Positions 46,171 to 55,700 of a stretch of 64,000 nucleotides of DNA are shown piece by piece. Each line of letters begins with the position of its first letter. The stretch's first letter is position 1. Under the pieces are notes generated by a model, which saw nothing but the letters and a program-made list of their open reading frames with translations, ran no database searches and was not told the DNA's origin. Origin of the DNA: Toxonevra muliebris (lineage: Eukaryota > Arthropoda > Insecta > Diptera > Pallopteridae); contig OY829327.1 of assembly GCA_963691655.1 (NCBI GenBank), positions 86,502,019 through 86,566,018 on the forward strand, in the 5' to 3' direction. Both the position numbers and the translations under genes were made by a program.

Positions 46171-46920
46171 CTTAACGCCATATTGTTGAAAACAAAAATA
46201 CCTAAGTTTTCCCTACCAAAGTTGGATGGAGTGACACTGAATCTCTCTTCGGAAGCAAGGTATCTCGGTACCATTCTGGATTCAAAACTTAATTGGAGAA
46301 GGAATATCGAAGAGAGAACGAAAAAGGGACTGGCTGCATACTATACCTGTAAAAGGACCTTTGGGAAAAGATGGGGATTGTCGTCGTACGTTATTCATTC
46401 GACACATCATCACCTATGGGTCTCTCGTCTGGTGGCAGGCGTTGGGTAAGAAGAGCAACCAAGCTCGCATGGGAAAAATACAGAGACTTGCAAGCCTGGG
46501 GATCTCAGAGACTGTAAGTAGTGCACCTCAGGAAGGTCTGAATATGATATTTCATCTCTTAACGTTACGGGTGTTTGTTCAAGGCTGTGCCGCAAAAGGA
46601 GCTCTTAGACTAAGAGAATTCAACGTGTGGAGATCAGCAAACTATGGACACTCTACAATTTTGAGTGAGATAAAGCGGAAGGGGTCAAAATGGAATTAAA
46701 GCTGACTTAGATGTAGCCACGGATTATATGACTTCAAATTTAGATTTTATTACCAGAATTCCAACTCTTTATCCAACCAAGGAAGACTAGGAGTCGGGTT
46801 CGGTAACAGGTAATGCTGGTATTTACCGATGGCTCAAAGATGGAGAATGGAACTGGAGCTGGTCTCTACTCCGAAGACCTGCAGCTAAGGTGGTCGTATC
46901 GTCTTCCGAACAGCTGCAGC
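46171..46920 (+). pseudogene. LINE ORF2 3' part with RNase H start, interrupted by the intact LINE
   Basis: The C-terminal reverse-transcriptase region is recognisable: VTLNLSSEARYLGTILDSKL (from about 46223), ERTKKGLAAYYTCKRTFGKR, then after frameshifts HIITYGSLVWWQALGKKSNQ, RMGKIQRLASLGIS and FVQGCAAKGALRLREFN. From 46813 VFTDGSKMENGTGAGLYSED is the beginning of an RNase H domain (TDGS motif). It stops abruptly at about 46920, where the tail of the intact element begins. An RNase H after the RT suggests an I/R1/LOA-group element. No continuation was found beyond 51775, so the far side was lost or is unrecognisable. Confidence 0.85.
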
Positions 46921-47209
46921 GTTTTTTATATATTATTATTTTATTATTATTTATTTAGAGAGTATTCGCATCTAAGACATGATCTTTTACATGCGCAAAT
47001 TATTATTATAATATAACAACATATTTAGTAAAGTTATTAACAACAAATTGCTTAATATAAGGTAAATGTCGAATAAGATGATGAATTTAATAACAAATTA
47101 ATATTAAGATTAAATAGGGTTAAAAGTGATCTAGAGGAAAGGAACAAATGAAGAAATAAAGTAATTAAAAGAAGAAAAAGAAAAAGAGAGAAAGAGAGAG
47201 AGAAATAGA

Positions 47210-50026
47210 CTAGGAAAAATGTTGAAGAACTAAATGCTTAAAGTTTTTGAAATTAGAAACTGTCTTAATGTTAGATGGCAATGAATTCCATAACCTTATA
47301 GCGCTAACAAAAAATAGCCTACTTGAATTTCTAAAGTTATGGCTATGGATTTGAAGGTTTATACTTCTGCTTGATTTACAGAATTGAAGCTTTTCATACA
47401 AATAATTGGGGCTCTGTGTATAAATGAGCCTATGCAAAAAGATACAGTTCCTGACATCAAGGTATCCGAAGAGATCAAGACCAAGAATTTTCTTACTATA
47501 AACCGAGATATGTACGAACTTTTTTACACCATATATGTAGCGAGCAGCATTGTTAAATGCAACGAGAAGTTTGTGTGAAGACCTTGAGTCAAGTTTACTA
47601 TAAACAACTTCCGAGTAGGTAATTATAGGCACTAGTAGTTGCAACACTAGTTTACGTTTAGTTTCACATGGTACAAATGCAGCAGCCATCCTAAGATTTC
47701 GCAGGACCACGTACGCTTTACTCACCACAGAGTTAATTTGATCATCACACGAAAGATATGAATTAATAATAAATCCAAGGCTCCTGACCTTATTAACGAA
47801 CTTCAGCTCGATTCCATTGAGAACAATGGGGGGAATATCGGTGTGTAAGTAAGACGCTTGCGAGATAGGCAGAACAAATGATTTAATTGGATTTAATTTG
47901 AGCATGTTATCACTGGCCCACTTGCTAATTGTACATAAATCTTCATTTACTCGTGCACATAAATCCTCAACAAGACCTATAGGTCTAGATAAGTATATCT
48001 GGAGGTCATCAGCATAAGCATGCATGGAGATATGACGACAAACAGCAAAAATATCATTTAAAAACATAGTAAAAAGAAGCGGACCAAGAACAGAGCCTTG
48101 AGGCACACCTCTGTTTACTGTCTTGTACATCGAATAAGCATTACCAATCTTTACTCTTTGAGATCTACCTTCTAAATAGCTTTCCATCAACCGTACCGCA
48201 GTATCTGAGAATCCAAAGCATTGTTTCAACTTTCTGCAAAGCAGAGAGTGACTAACGCTATCAAATGCTTTAGAGAAATCTAAGAGGCATAATAAAGTGA
48301 GATGACCCTTATCATATGGTGTTCTAATATCGTCCAGAATTTTTACAACAGCAGTGGAGCAACTGTGTCCAGAGCGGAAACCAGACTGGAGAGGTGATAA
48401 AAGGCTAGACTCACTAAGGTTACTAGAAATCTGTTCAGCCATGAGTGATTCACAGACTTTGGATAGAGATGACAATATACTAATAGGGCGGAAATCAGCT
48501 GGTGTTGAGGCCATCGATATTTTTGCTATCGGAATAACTGTGGCCACTTTCCAAATTTCAGGGAAACGAGAGCTAGTGATGCAGTGATTAATAATGTGTG
48601 TCAGAGGACTGAGAACATAGGGTGTTATGAGTTTTATAAATTTTATAGCAATACCATCTTCTCCGATAGCATTCGATCTAATTTTCTTTATGCAGCGAGC
48701 CACATCCGTTTCACACACAGCATCAAACTGGAACCCAGCAGGAGATTTGGTAGTATTCATATGATCCGAGAACTTGGGTGAATTTGATTGAGAACCGCAT
48801 ACAAAGTAATCATTGAGTGCATTGGGATCAATCCCACACACACCGGATTTAAATTTACGCACACCAATTTCCCTTAAATTAGACCATAATTGTTTAGGGG
48901 GTAATGAAGGATTCAGTTTGGATGTGAAGAACATCTTCTTTGACTGCTTAACAGTAGATGTAGCTTCATTCCTGGCTTTTTTATAATACTCTCGGTTTTG
49001 TTCTGTAGGATTTCTCTTCCATTTATTATAACTTTTATGACGCTTCTTTAAGGCTAGCCTCACCGAGTGCGTAAACCAAGGACAAGTGCTATTTGTAATA
49101 CGGCACGCACGTAGGGGTACGTGGCTATCATATAGTTTAGAAATGTTTTCGAGAAAGTATTTTAATTTATCATCAACTGAGGTAAAAAACCAACAGTCGG
49201 ACCAATTTCTGTTAGATAAGTCATTATGCAGTGACGCGAAATCAATTGACTTGTAGTCTCTGTAAGTAAAAGTGTTTTCTGCGACAATTGGAGTAAGATC
49301 AATATTCAATGTACAGAAAATTAGATCGTGATCAGAGATGAAAGAGATTTGATCAAATAACAGCACAGAGGAAACATCCGAAACCACAAAGAGATCAAGT
49401 AAGCTTGGAGAAGCATTGCTTGCGAATCGAGTTGGCATGGTGGTATTGACTATACTGAGACCAACTTCATCCAAACTACTAGTAAATTTTCTCACATGGC
49501 TGTCACTAGAAAGAAGATTCAGATTGAAATCTCCACATAAAACAAAGTGATCAAAGTCAATGACACAATCAGAAATGGAAGTGAATAACAGGTCGATATT
49601 GGAACTACGATTTGGATTGTACACACATGATAAAAAAATTTTAGCTTTATTACCAAGAATTTCAGCATTTATGAACTCCACCTCTGATCCACTAGATTTA
49701 CTCAAAATATTAACACTTAAATTTGACTTACAATAGATTGCAACACCCCCGCCTCTTCTATTAAGCCTGTCATTGCGATATAGCTTATAATTTTTTAAAT
49801 TGAGGTACTCATCTTTCACATCAGTTAAAAACCACGTTTCTGAAACACATATGACGTCAACTGAGGAGTCTTCAAAAGCATACTTCACACAATCTAATTT
49901 AAAATCATTGAGGCTTCGAGCATTGAAGTGAGCAACTTTAAGCCCATTGTGCTGTTTGCATAGAACATTTATCATAGTTTTAAAGTTATTATTAGCGCCA
50001 ATGTCAGCATTGGTCAAAACCATCAA
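47210..50026 (-). CDS. LINE ORF2: APE endonuclease plus reverse transcriptase, 938 aa, intact
   Basis: Residues 31-240 form an apurinic-type endonuclease. HFNARSL (33-39), VICVSETWF (catalytic-site glutamate at 63), RRGGGVAIYC (90-99), CGDFNLNLL (164-172) and FISDHDLIF (229-237) are the usual motifs. The endonuclease nicks target DNA to prime reverse transcription. The reverse transcriptase spans roughly 455-720: EDGIAIKFIK, FRPISILSSLSKV, SPLQSGFRSGHSC, LLDFSKAFDS (catalytic D583), NRGVPQGSVLGPLLF (638-652) and HAYADDLQIYL (669-679, catalytic D673 and D674). The C-terminal region ends with SRLFFVSAIRLWNSLPSNIK. All catalytic residues are present and the length is normal. The start at 50026 precedes the first endonuclease motif by about 30 residues. 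No RNase H or CCHC motif was seen. Confidence 0.93.
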   Translation of the reverse strand: MMVLTNADIGANNNFKTMINVLCKQHNGLKVAHFNARSLNDFKLDCVKYAFEDSSVDVICVSETWFLTDVKDEYLNLKNYKLYRNDRLNRRGGGVAIYCKSNLSVNILSKSSGSEVEFINAEILGNKAKIFLSCVYNPNRSSNIDLLFTSISDCVIDFDHFVLCGDFNLNLLSSDSHVRKFTSSLDEVGLSIVNTTMPTRFASNASPSLLDLFVVSDVSSVLLFDQISFISDHDLIFCTLNIDLTPIVAENTFTYRDYKSIDFASLHNDLSNRNWSDCWFFTSVDDKLKYFLENISKLYDSHVPLRACRITNSTCPWFTHSVRLALKKRHKSYNKWKRNPTEQNREYYKKARNEATSTVKQSKKMFFTSKLNPSLPPKQLWSNLREIGVRKFKSGVCGIDPNALNDYFVCGSQSNSPKFSDHMNTTKSPAGFQFDAVCETDVARCIKKIRSNAIGEDGIAIKFIKLITPYVLSPLTHIINHCITSSRFPEIWKVATVIPIAKISMASTPADFRPISILSSLSKVCESLMAEQISSNLSESSLLSPLQSGFRSGHSCSTAVVKILDDIRTPYDKGHLTLLCLLDFSKAFDSVSHSLLCRKLKQCFGFSDTAVRLMESYLEGRSQRVKIGNAYSMYKTVNRGVPQGSVLGPLLFTMFLNDIFAVCRHISMHAYADDLQIYLSRPIGLVEDLCARVNEDLCTISKWASDNMLKLNPIKSFVLPISQASYLHTDIPPIVLNGIELKFVNKVRSLGFIINSYLSCDDQINSVVSKAYVVLRNLRMAAAFVPCETKRKLVLQLLVPIITYSEVVYSKLDSRSSHKLLVAFNNAARYIYGVKKFVHISVYSKKILGLDLFGYLDVRNCIFLHRLIYTQSPNYLYEKLQFCKSSRSINLQIHSHNFRNSSRLFFVSAIRLWNSLPSNIKTVSNFKNFKHLVLQHFS

Positions 50027-50203
50027 AAAATTATACGTAGACAGTCAAACTGAAAGCATTTATGTAAAGGCTGTGTAGTAGTAGAAAAAAGTAGGAGAAG
50101 TAGAGCAGAAGGCATAAGGGAGATTAGAGAAGAAGTAGCAAATAAGAGTGAAAGAATCAAAATAAACATGAACTTATATAGATATATAAATAATTTTATT
50201 AAT

Positions 50204-51130
50204 TTAATTGCTGCCATTATCCGCATTTTCTGGACTAGCAGCACAGATGATACTCTCCAACTCCTCCTCACTTGTAATTCGTAGACTTTGCGAGTTTTTA
50301 TGTAATCTGATGTGAACAGCACCTCGGATAGAGAATGCATTATATATTTCTTTCCTTCGTTTGTACGCAATCGCCACATGCAATAGCTTTCTAGTTTCAA
50401 CGTCAAGGCTTTCATGGATAAAAACATTGTTATCACAACCGAGCCCCACATCCCGTAGATTCACGGCTTTCTTAAACTGCCTTCGGTAGTTACCAAATGC
50501 CTTTAATACGTTATCTCGATCAAAGGGGGTATAAAACTTGATGATAACCACTGAAGTAAGATTAGTAGTTTTTGGCTTGACACGAAATATATTTTTTATT
50601 GGTGGCGACAGAAAATCAATAGAGCGACAGATAGTGTTAAAAATACTCTTTAGGTTTTCACCTTCTAGGGAAGGCACTCCATATAATATTGCATCAGAAG
50701 AGTAGTCTGCAGTATTGACGTTGCTGGTGTTGTTTTTGGCAATTCTTATTTGTTCAGCTAATTCTTCACATCGATTAGTCAAAGCACTAATATTATTTTC
50801 TAGTGTTAGAATTTTTTGATCGTGCTCGCTGAATTTTTGTTTTATAGCACCGATCTCAATCTCTACTTTGTTAATAAGCCTACTTTCGACACTAGTAATT
50901 TCACTCAAGAGACGCTTACATAAATTGTCTGAGTGTAGCAGAAGACGATCTTCCAAAAGTTTTATTTGCTCTTTTACACTAGCATTCAAACGCTTTTCCA
51001 TTCCATGGAGTTGATCTGCGACCGAGTTGGTTATTGTACCATTTTTCTCCAATTTCGGAGAGTTCATATGTTTGTTATCTGCCTTCTGAGCGAGTTGTTG
51101 CTGACGCGTCAATCTAGGTGTTGGTGACAT
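50204..51130 (-). CDS. LINE ORF1: coiled coil plus FP-like RNA-binding domain, 308 aa, intact
   Basis: The N-terminus is basic and polar (to about residue 40). A long heptad-type coiled coil follows (about 40-130, for example KEQIKLLEDRLLLHSDNL and ILTLENNISALTNRCEELAE), which would trimerise or multimerise the protein. A globular domain begins with DAILYGVPSLEGENL (146-160). It continues with IKNIFRVKPK, VVIIKFYTPFDRDNVLKAF, NLRDVGLG, VFIHESLD and IAYKRRKEIYNAFSIRGAVH (253-272). This succession matches what I know of the baculovirus FP protein C-terminal domain family, which also occurs in insect LINE ORF1 proteins. It is probably an RRM-like nucleic-acid-binding fold. The likely role is RNP assembly and chaperoning. 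No CCHC zinc knuckle is present. Confidence 0.85.
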   Translation of the reverse strand: MSPTPRLTRQQQLAQKADNKHMNSPKLEKNGTITNSVADQLHGMEKRLNASVKEQIKLLEDRLLLHSDNLCKRLLSEITSVESRLINKVEIEIGAIKQKFSEHDQKILTLENNISALTNRCEELAEQIRIAKNNTSNVNTADYSSDAILYGVPSLEGENLKSIFNTICRSIDFLSPPIKNIFRVKPKTTNLTSVVIIKFYTPFDRDNVLKAFGNYRRQFKKAVNLRDVGLGCDNNVFIHESLDVETRKLLHVAIAYKRRKEIYNAFSIRGAVHIRLHKNSQSLRITSEEELESIICAASPENADNGSN

Positions 51131-51222
51131 TAGTATGTACAGATGTCAGTAGCAAAAGAGCACAATAGTGGGAAGAATGACAAAAATTACTTATCAAAGA
51201 GCAGTATATAGTGCACATAGAC

Positions 51223-51775
51223 TTAGAATTTTTAGTTCTTTATGCAGACGTGTAGGTATAAACCGTTGTATAAACTGTATTAGTCTCTCTCAAAAATTAT
51301 CAGTTTTTTTTTTTTTTTCTTTGTTTTTGCTATTGTTATTGTTCAAATATTTTAATATACATATATTGTTTTACTTATAGCTTTTGCAATTGTTTTCAAG
51401 TGATTTTAAATATTTTTAATGTATGCACTCAAACATTAATTAATTAGGGGTTTTAATTAGAGTTTTTAGTTCTTTATGTAGACATGTAGGTATAAACCGT
51501 TGTATAAATTGTATTAGTTTCTCTCAAAAATCATCAGTTATACACAAATAATGTCTATATATAATTGAGTTGAAAGTTCGATTATCTTATTGTTGTTTTT
51601 TGTTTTTTTTCCCTTTCTTTCTTGTTTTCTTTGTTTGTTCGCTTTTCCTTCCATTATTCAAGTTTGAAATATTTTAATATGAATTGTTTTTCTTATAGCT
51701 TTTGCAATTGTTTTTAAATATTTTTAATATATGCACTCAAGCATTATTTAGCTTTAATTATTTAAATTAATTAAA
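51223..51775 (-). repeat. Two tandem monomers in the 5' leader of the intact LINE
   Basis: AGTTCTTTATGYAGACRTG, GGTATAAACCGTTGTATAAA, CTTATAGCTTTTGCAATTG and TATGCACTCAARCATTA recur in the same order in 51223-51456 and 51457-51775. The starts are about 234 bases apart, and the second copy has roughly 70 extra bases in its middle. Both lie immediately upstream of ORF1 on its strand. Tandem leader monomers with promoter activity are known from mouse L1. Promoter function here is inference. Confidence 0.8.
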
Positions 51776-52251
51776 TATATTTTTCAATTAGAACTATTGC
51801 ATTTAGACACACGACGAAAAACACAACCGAACGGTACAGCGATCTATACAGATATGTATATACATTCGCGCACGCCTTCCAAACCTAACCTAACGCCATA
51901 TTGGATGAGCCATTTTGAATATTTCAAAATGGATTTCGGATTCATAATCAGCGACCCGAAAAGTCCTTTTCCTAAAGTCGCTTTATGTAGTTAGAAAAAG
52001 CCCGAAGGATTTTTATTTTTCTGAAATGTGAGACATTTTTTTTCTTTCCTTTGTTTATAAGCGTTTTTTTTTTTATCATCTTGGTACCATATATAGCAGG
52101 AAATAATCATTTTCAATAGAAAATTTACTATTATCGAAAATACTGACCAACAGCCCACCACCGGTTTAAAGGTAAAAAAAAAACTCGGTCTTTTGAAAAC
52201 GATCATAATCGATTGTAGGCACATCCGAAAATGATTTCCCAAAGTTTTAGG
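51776..52251. other. Gene-free spacer
   Basis: No gene supported. The segment at 51925-51990 (ATGGATTTCGGATTCATAAT, then CAGCGACCC) resembles a dispersed repeat, with a diverged inverse match near 46100. Confidence 0.45.
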
Positions 52252-52762
52252 TTGAAAGGGCATAGCCGGGTTTCCATGTCAGAAATAAACTAAAAATAGG
52301 TTTACTATTCTGATTTTTCTTATCTAAATAAATCGCTTCCGAATACTCATACTCCAATTTTTTCAGATTTTTGCAAGGTGTGGACGGGGGTCAAAAAAAA
52401 TTAAAAACCGAAATTGGCATTTCATATAAAATGCCATAAGGCCATGAAAAAAATCACATGTAAAAAGTTTCGCGAATTTTCAACCGCAAAATTCGCGATG
52501 AAAAAAATTTGGAAAAAATTCCAAATGTCTGCAAAATCAAAAAATCACTGTGAATTTTTTCAGATTTTTTCTATGACTAGTGAGGCTGAAAAACGCGAAA
52601 AACGAGATTTACGAAATCCGCCATTACTCATTAAAAATTGCAGATAATGATCTGAAAATTTAACCAAATCTTTCTTAAATCAGGTGCTTCAAAAGGGTCT
52701 ATGCGAAACTTGTTTCGATTTGAGAGCATTTTAGACATGGAAACCCGACTATGCCCTTTGAA
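52252..52762. mobile_element. MITE with AGGGCATAG ends and possible 5-bp target duplication
   Basis: The left end AGGGCATAGCCGGGTTTCCA (from 52257) and the right end, reversed, AGGGCATAGTCGGGTTTCCA (ending 52757) match at 19 of 20 bases. TTGAA lies outside both ends (52252-52256 and 52758-52762). The 501-base interior is A/T-rich, contains GCATTTCATATAAAATGCC and has no gene. A 5-bp duplication would be unusual and might be fortuitous. The superfamily is unassigned. Confidence 0.7.
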
Positions 52763-55700
52763 GTACTTTGGCTGCAGCTACGGTCTAAGACAGACCGTGA
52801 AAACAACATTTTTCAAATACGTGCACGCGATTGAAAAAGTTCTGATCCACAGATTTTAATGACCCAGTGCTTATTTTAAAGCTTTAGTATAGCTTCTATT
52901 GGAGCGGAATAGAGGGGGAATATGTTGTTTTAGAAAGTTCAAATAAATTTTCCACACTTCTACGGTATTTTTATTCAAATAGTAAAGTTTTGAAAATTTT
53001 TTGGTCTACTTGTTCCAGATGAAAAATGCGGCTGCAATCGTCTACACAGTAGAGTGCGACAAATGTTTGCCATTAAACATGATTTTTTATTCATGTCAAA
53101 AATTTTTTTTATCAATTTTTATACCTATTAAAGCAGCGAGACACTTTTCGAATTGATTACCCTACTTCAAAGTTTCAAACAACACTACGCAATAATATGT
53201 GATTTTTGATATTCTAAATGACGTTTCTCCCTTAAATAAATAACGGAATTGAACTCAGAAATATTTATAGAAGAACTTTTTAACCTTTTTCTTCTCCAAA
53301 TAAATCGGCAAAATTTTAAAATGATATTGATTGCAACTGTGTCAACAATTTCCAAATGCATAAAGTTCAAGTGGAATTGTTGAAAAAATAATAAATTCCA
53401 ATAAATTCTTCACAAGTGAAAAACAGCGTCAGAAGCACGCAACGCGGTCTTCATGCAGCACACAATGTGTCACACAAAATATAATCTCTCTAAATTGCAT
53501 AATTACTAACAATAATTTATTAGAATTTTCACACCAATATCTAAAAAACTGAAAAGAAAGCAGCAGCAGCAACAGCAGACATCAACATGTTTCAGTTACA
53601 AAAAAAAACAAATAAAATAAAAATGGGGGAGCAGACAGGCACCTATTTTAAGAATCTCTGCGGTTAAGTTTTAAAAGAACAAGGAAGCTACTCGTATGTT
53701 CCAGCTCCAAGTGTGTTTATATATGGTATGTATCTTCGTAAAATAAAGTAAAAACAGCTGGAAATTCACATAAACTTTAAGAGTGTAATATGATGATTTT
53801 AGTTAAATCAAATTTAGTGAAGACAGAGAAAAGTTCAATGTTTTTTAAAAATAAACAAATTAATATTTTATGTTATTGTAAACACTTTATTTTTATTTAA
53901 AGATATTAACTTAAAAAATGAATGAGCATTCAAGTCTTAAAAGAAAATAAATTAAATATGTATGCAATTGAAAAAAAATAGCAAAATCATTGCCAAAAAC
54001 TTCTGAAATTCATTTTATGAAACATAAAAGAAACGATGATGGCACATAAAAAATTATATCAGTCACAATTATTTTACGATAATGTGTTTTTGGGAAATTT
54101 GTCATCGATAGGCAGCATTGCAAATACAGCAGCTAGCGATAACTGCAAAACTACAAGAGCGCACAATTATTCACGTTCAATAAAAATCTATATGTAAGTA
54201 GTATTTCATTTAAATTTCTAAATAGCAAAGAAGTTCAATGAACTGCAAAAAAGAAGCAGCAGCATGGAAAAGCATTTGAATTTTGCCACATAGAATTCCA
54301 AGAAGGCACACAAGAAAAACTTTAACTTTGTAGAAAAACAACAAGAAAAAAAAAAAAAAAAACAGCGATTGTACTTCCTGGATTTCATGCCAAAAACTAT
54401 GAAGTCGGTATATACGAGTGGTAAGTAGAAGTGGCAGTCAGCTCAGTTGTGGCTATGTATATTTGCGAAAATATTTTTGTTTTACAAAAATCAATATTGC
54501 CTTGTACTTGTACATTTTGGACATGCTAGCCAGCCAGCCAGTCAGCCCACTCCACCCTAACTGGCATAAACACCGGAACAAGTACAAGTAGATACTCCTA
54601 TTTTACGCCTTTTAGAACTTTACATGTGCATATTTACGTCCCTATTTTAACTCATACTTACATCCAACTCTATAACTCCACATTCAACTCATGCCCAGTA
54701 ACAAACTCCCCATGAGTTCAATGCACTTTAAATCAGCGAAAAGGAAAATTCAATAAATTTTTAACATGTTGCAACAACAAAGCAGTACGGTAATATGTGT
54801 ACTTGCATATGCATGAGTGAAAATCAATATTACAGTAATTAAACACAAAAGTAGTGGCAAAGTAGTAAAGAAAAAAAAAGAAAAGTATGTATAAAAAAAA
54901 AAATCAAAAGTTTAAAATAAATTTGTATAAAATAACGGCAAAAAAAGAAGACAGAAGACTTGTCTGCTCAGGCAAAACGTCTGCTGCTGCTAGTTGAAGT
55001 GTTGGCAACAATTAATGCCAAAAAGCAGAACTACCCTCTGCTGACCGACCACACCCCCTGCTTAGGCTCACGTAACTTATCGTTTAAATCGCGTGCTGTT
55101 CAACATACATCAAGACACAAACCAAACCAACTAGCAGAAAAACGAGAAACGTGTTAATTGCATGTGATTTTGATATACTAAACTTTCAATATCGCATGCT
55201 ATATATTTCAAAAAAAAAAAACAAAAACTTCCTCAAAAAGTTTGGCTTAGACTTTTCAACGGAAGTTAACTAAAATACCCCCAGATGGGCTTTACCAAAT
55301 ATTAAAATGTCATTTCACTAAGTTTGTTCTTTTTAAGGTAAGGTAAGGTGCGATAAGGTAAACTAGAGCGTAATTAATGTCCACTCTGATGGTGGTTGAT
55401 TTCTTCTTCCCTTATTGTTTTAACACCAATAGCTTAACAATTTTTTATTTTTTTTTTCATGAAGGAAACCCAAAATAAAAAACAATAAGCGTAAAAGTTA
55501 CAAAAGGGGAGGATTAAAACAACAACGAAAAACGCCGGTAAATTCGTTAACGTTTGACTTTTTCTTTTCCATTTTTTTTGAATAACTGTATAAAAATGTC
55601 CGTGCACAAAATGAGGTTAATTTTTCAAAAATTAAGGGATAATTGAATTGAGTTTTACAGAAAATTAGTTCATAAAAATAAGCCGATAGAAAATTTGTGG

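Larger units (their letters stand above)
46925..51775 (-). mobile_element. Near-complete non-LTR retrotransposon with two intact ORFs
   Basis: The minus-strand order is tandem leader repeats (51775-51223), ORF1 (51130-50204), a 177-base gap, ORF2 (50026-47210), a 3' region of about 280 bases, and a tail rich in TAAATAATAATAAAATAATA at about 46925-46965. Neither ORF contains a stop or frameshift, in contrast to every other element in the window. No certain target-site duplication was found, partly because the 5' boundary is uncertain. The clade is not settled by eye: no RNase H follows the RT, and an FP-like ORF1 suggests the CR1/Kiri/jockey range. Confidence 0.87.

Noticed and set aside
50023..50451. 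A 142-codon minus-strand frame between ORF1 and ORF2
   Set aside because: It overlaps the end of ORF1 in another frame, has no recognisable motif, and the ORF1 and ORF2 frames explain the region.
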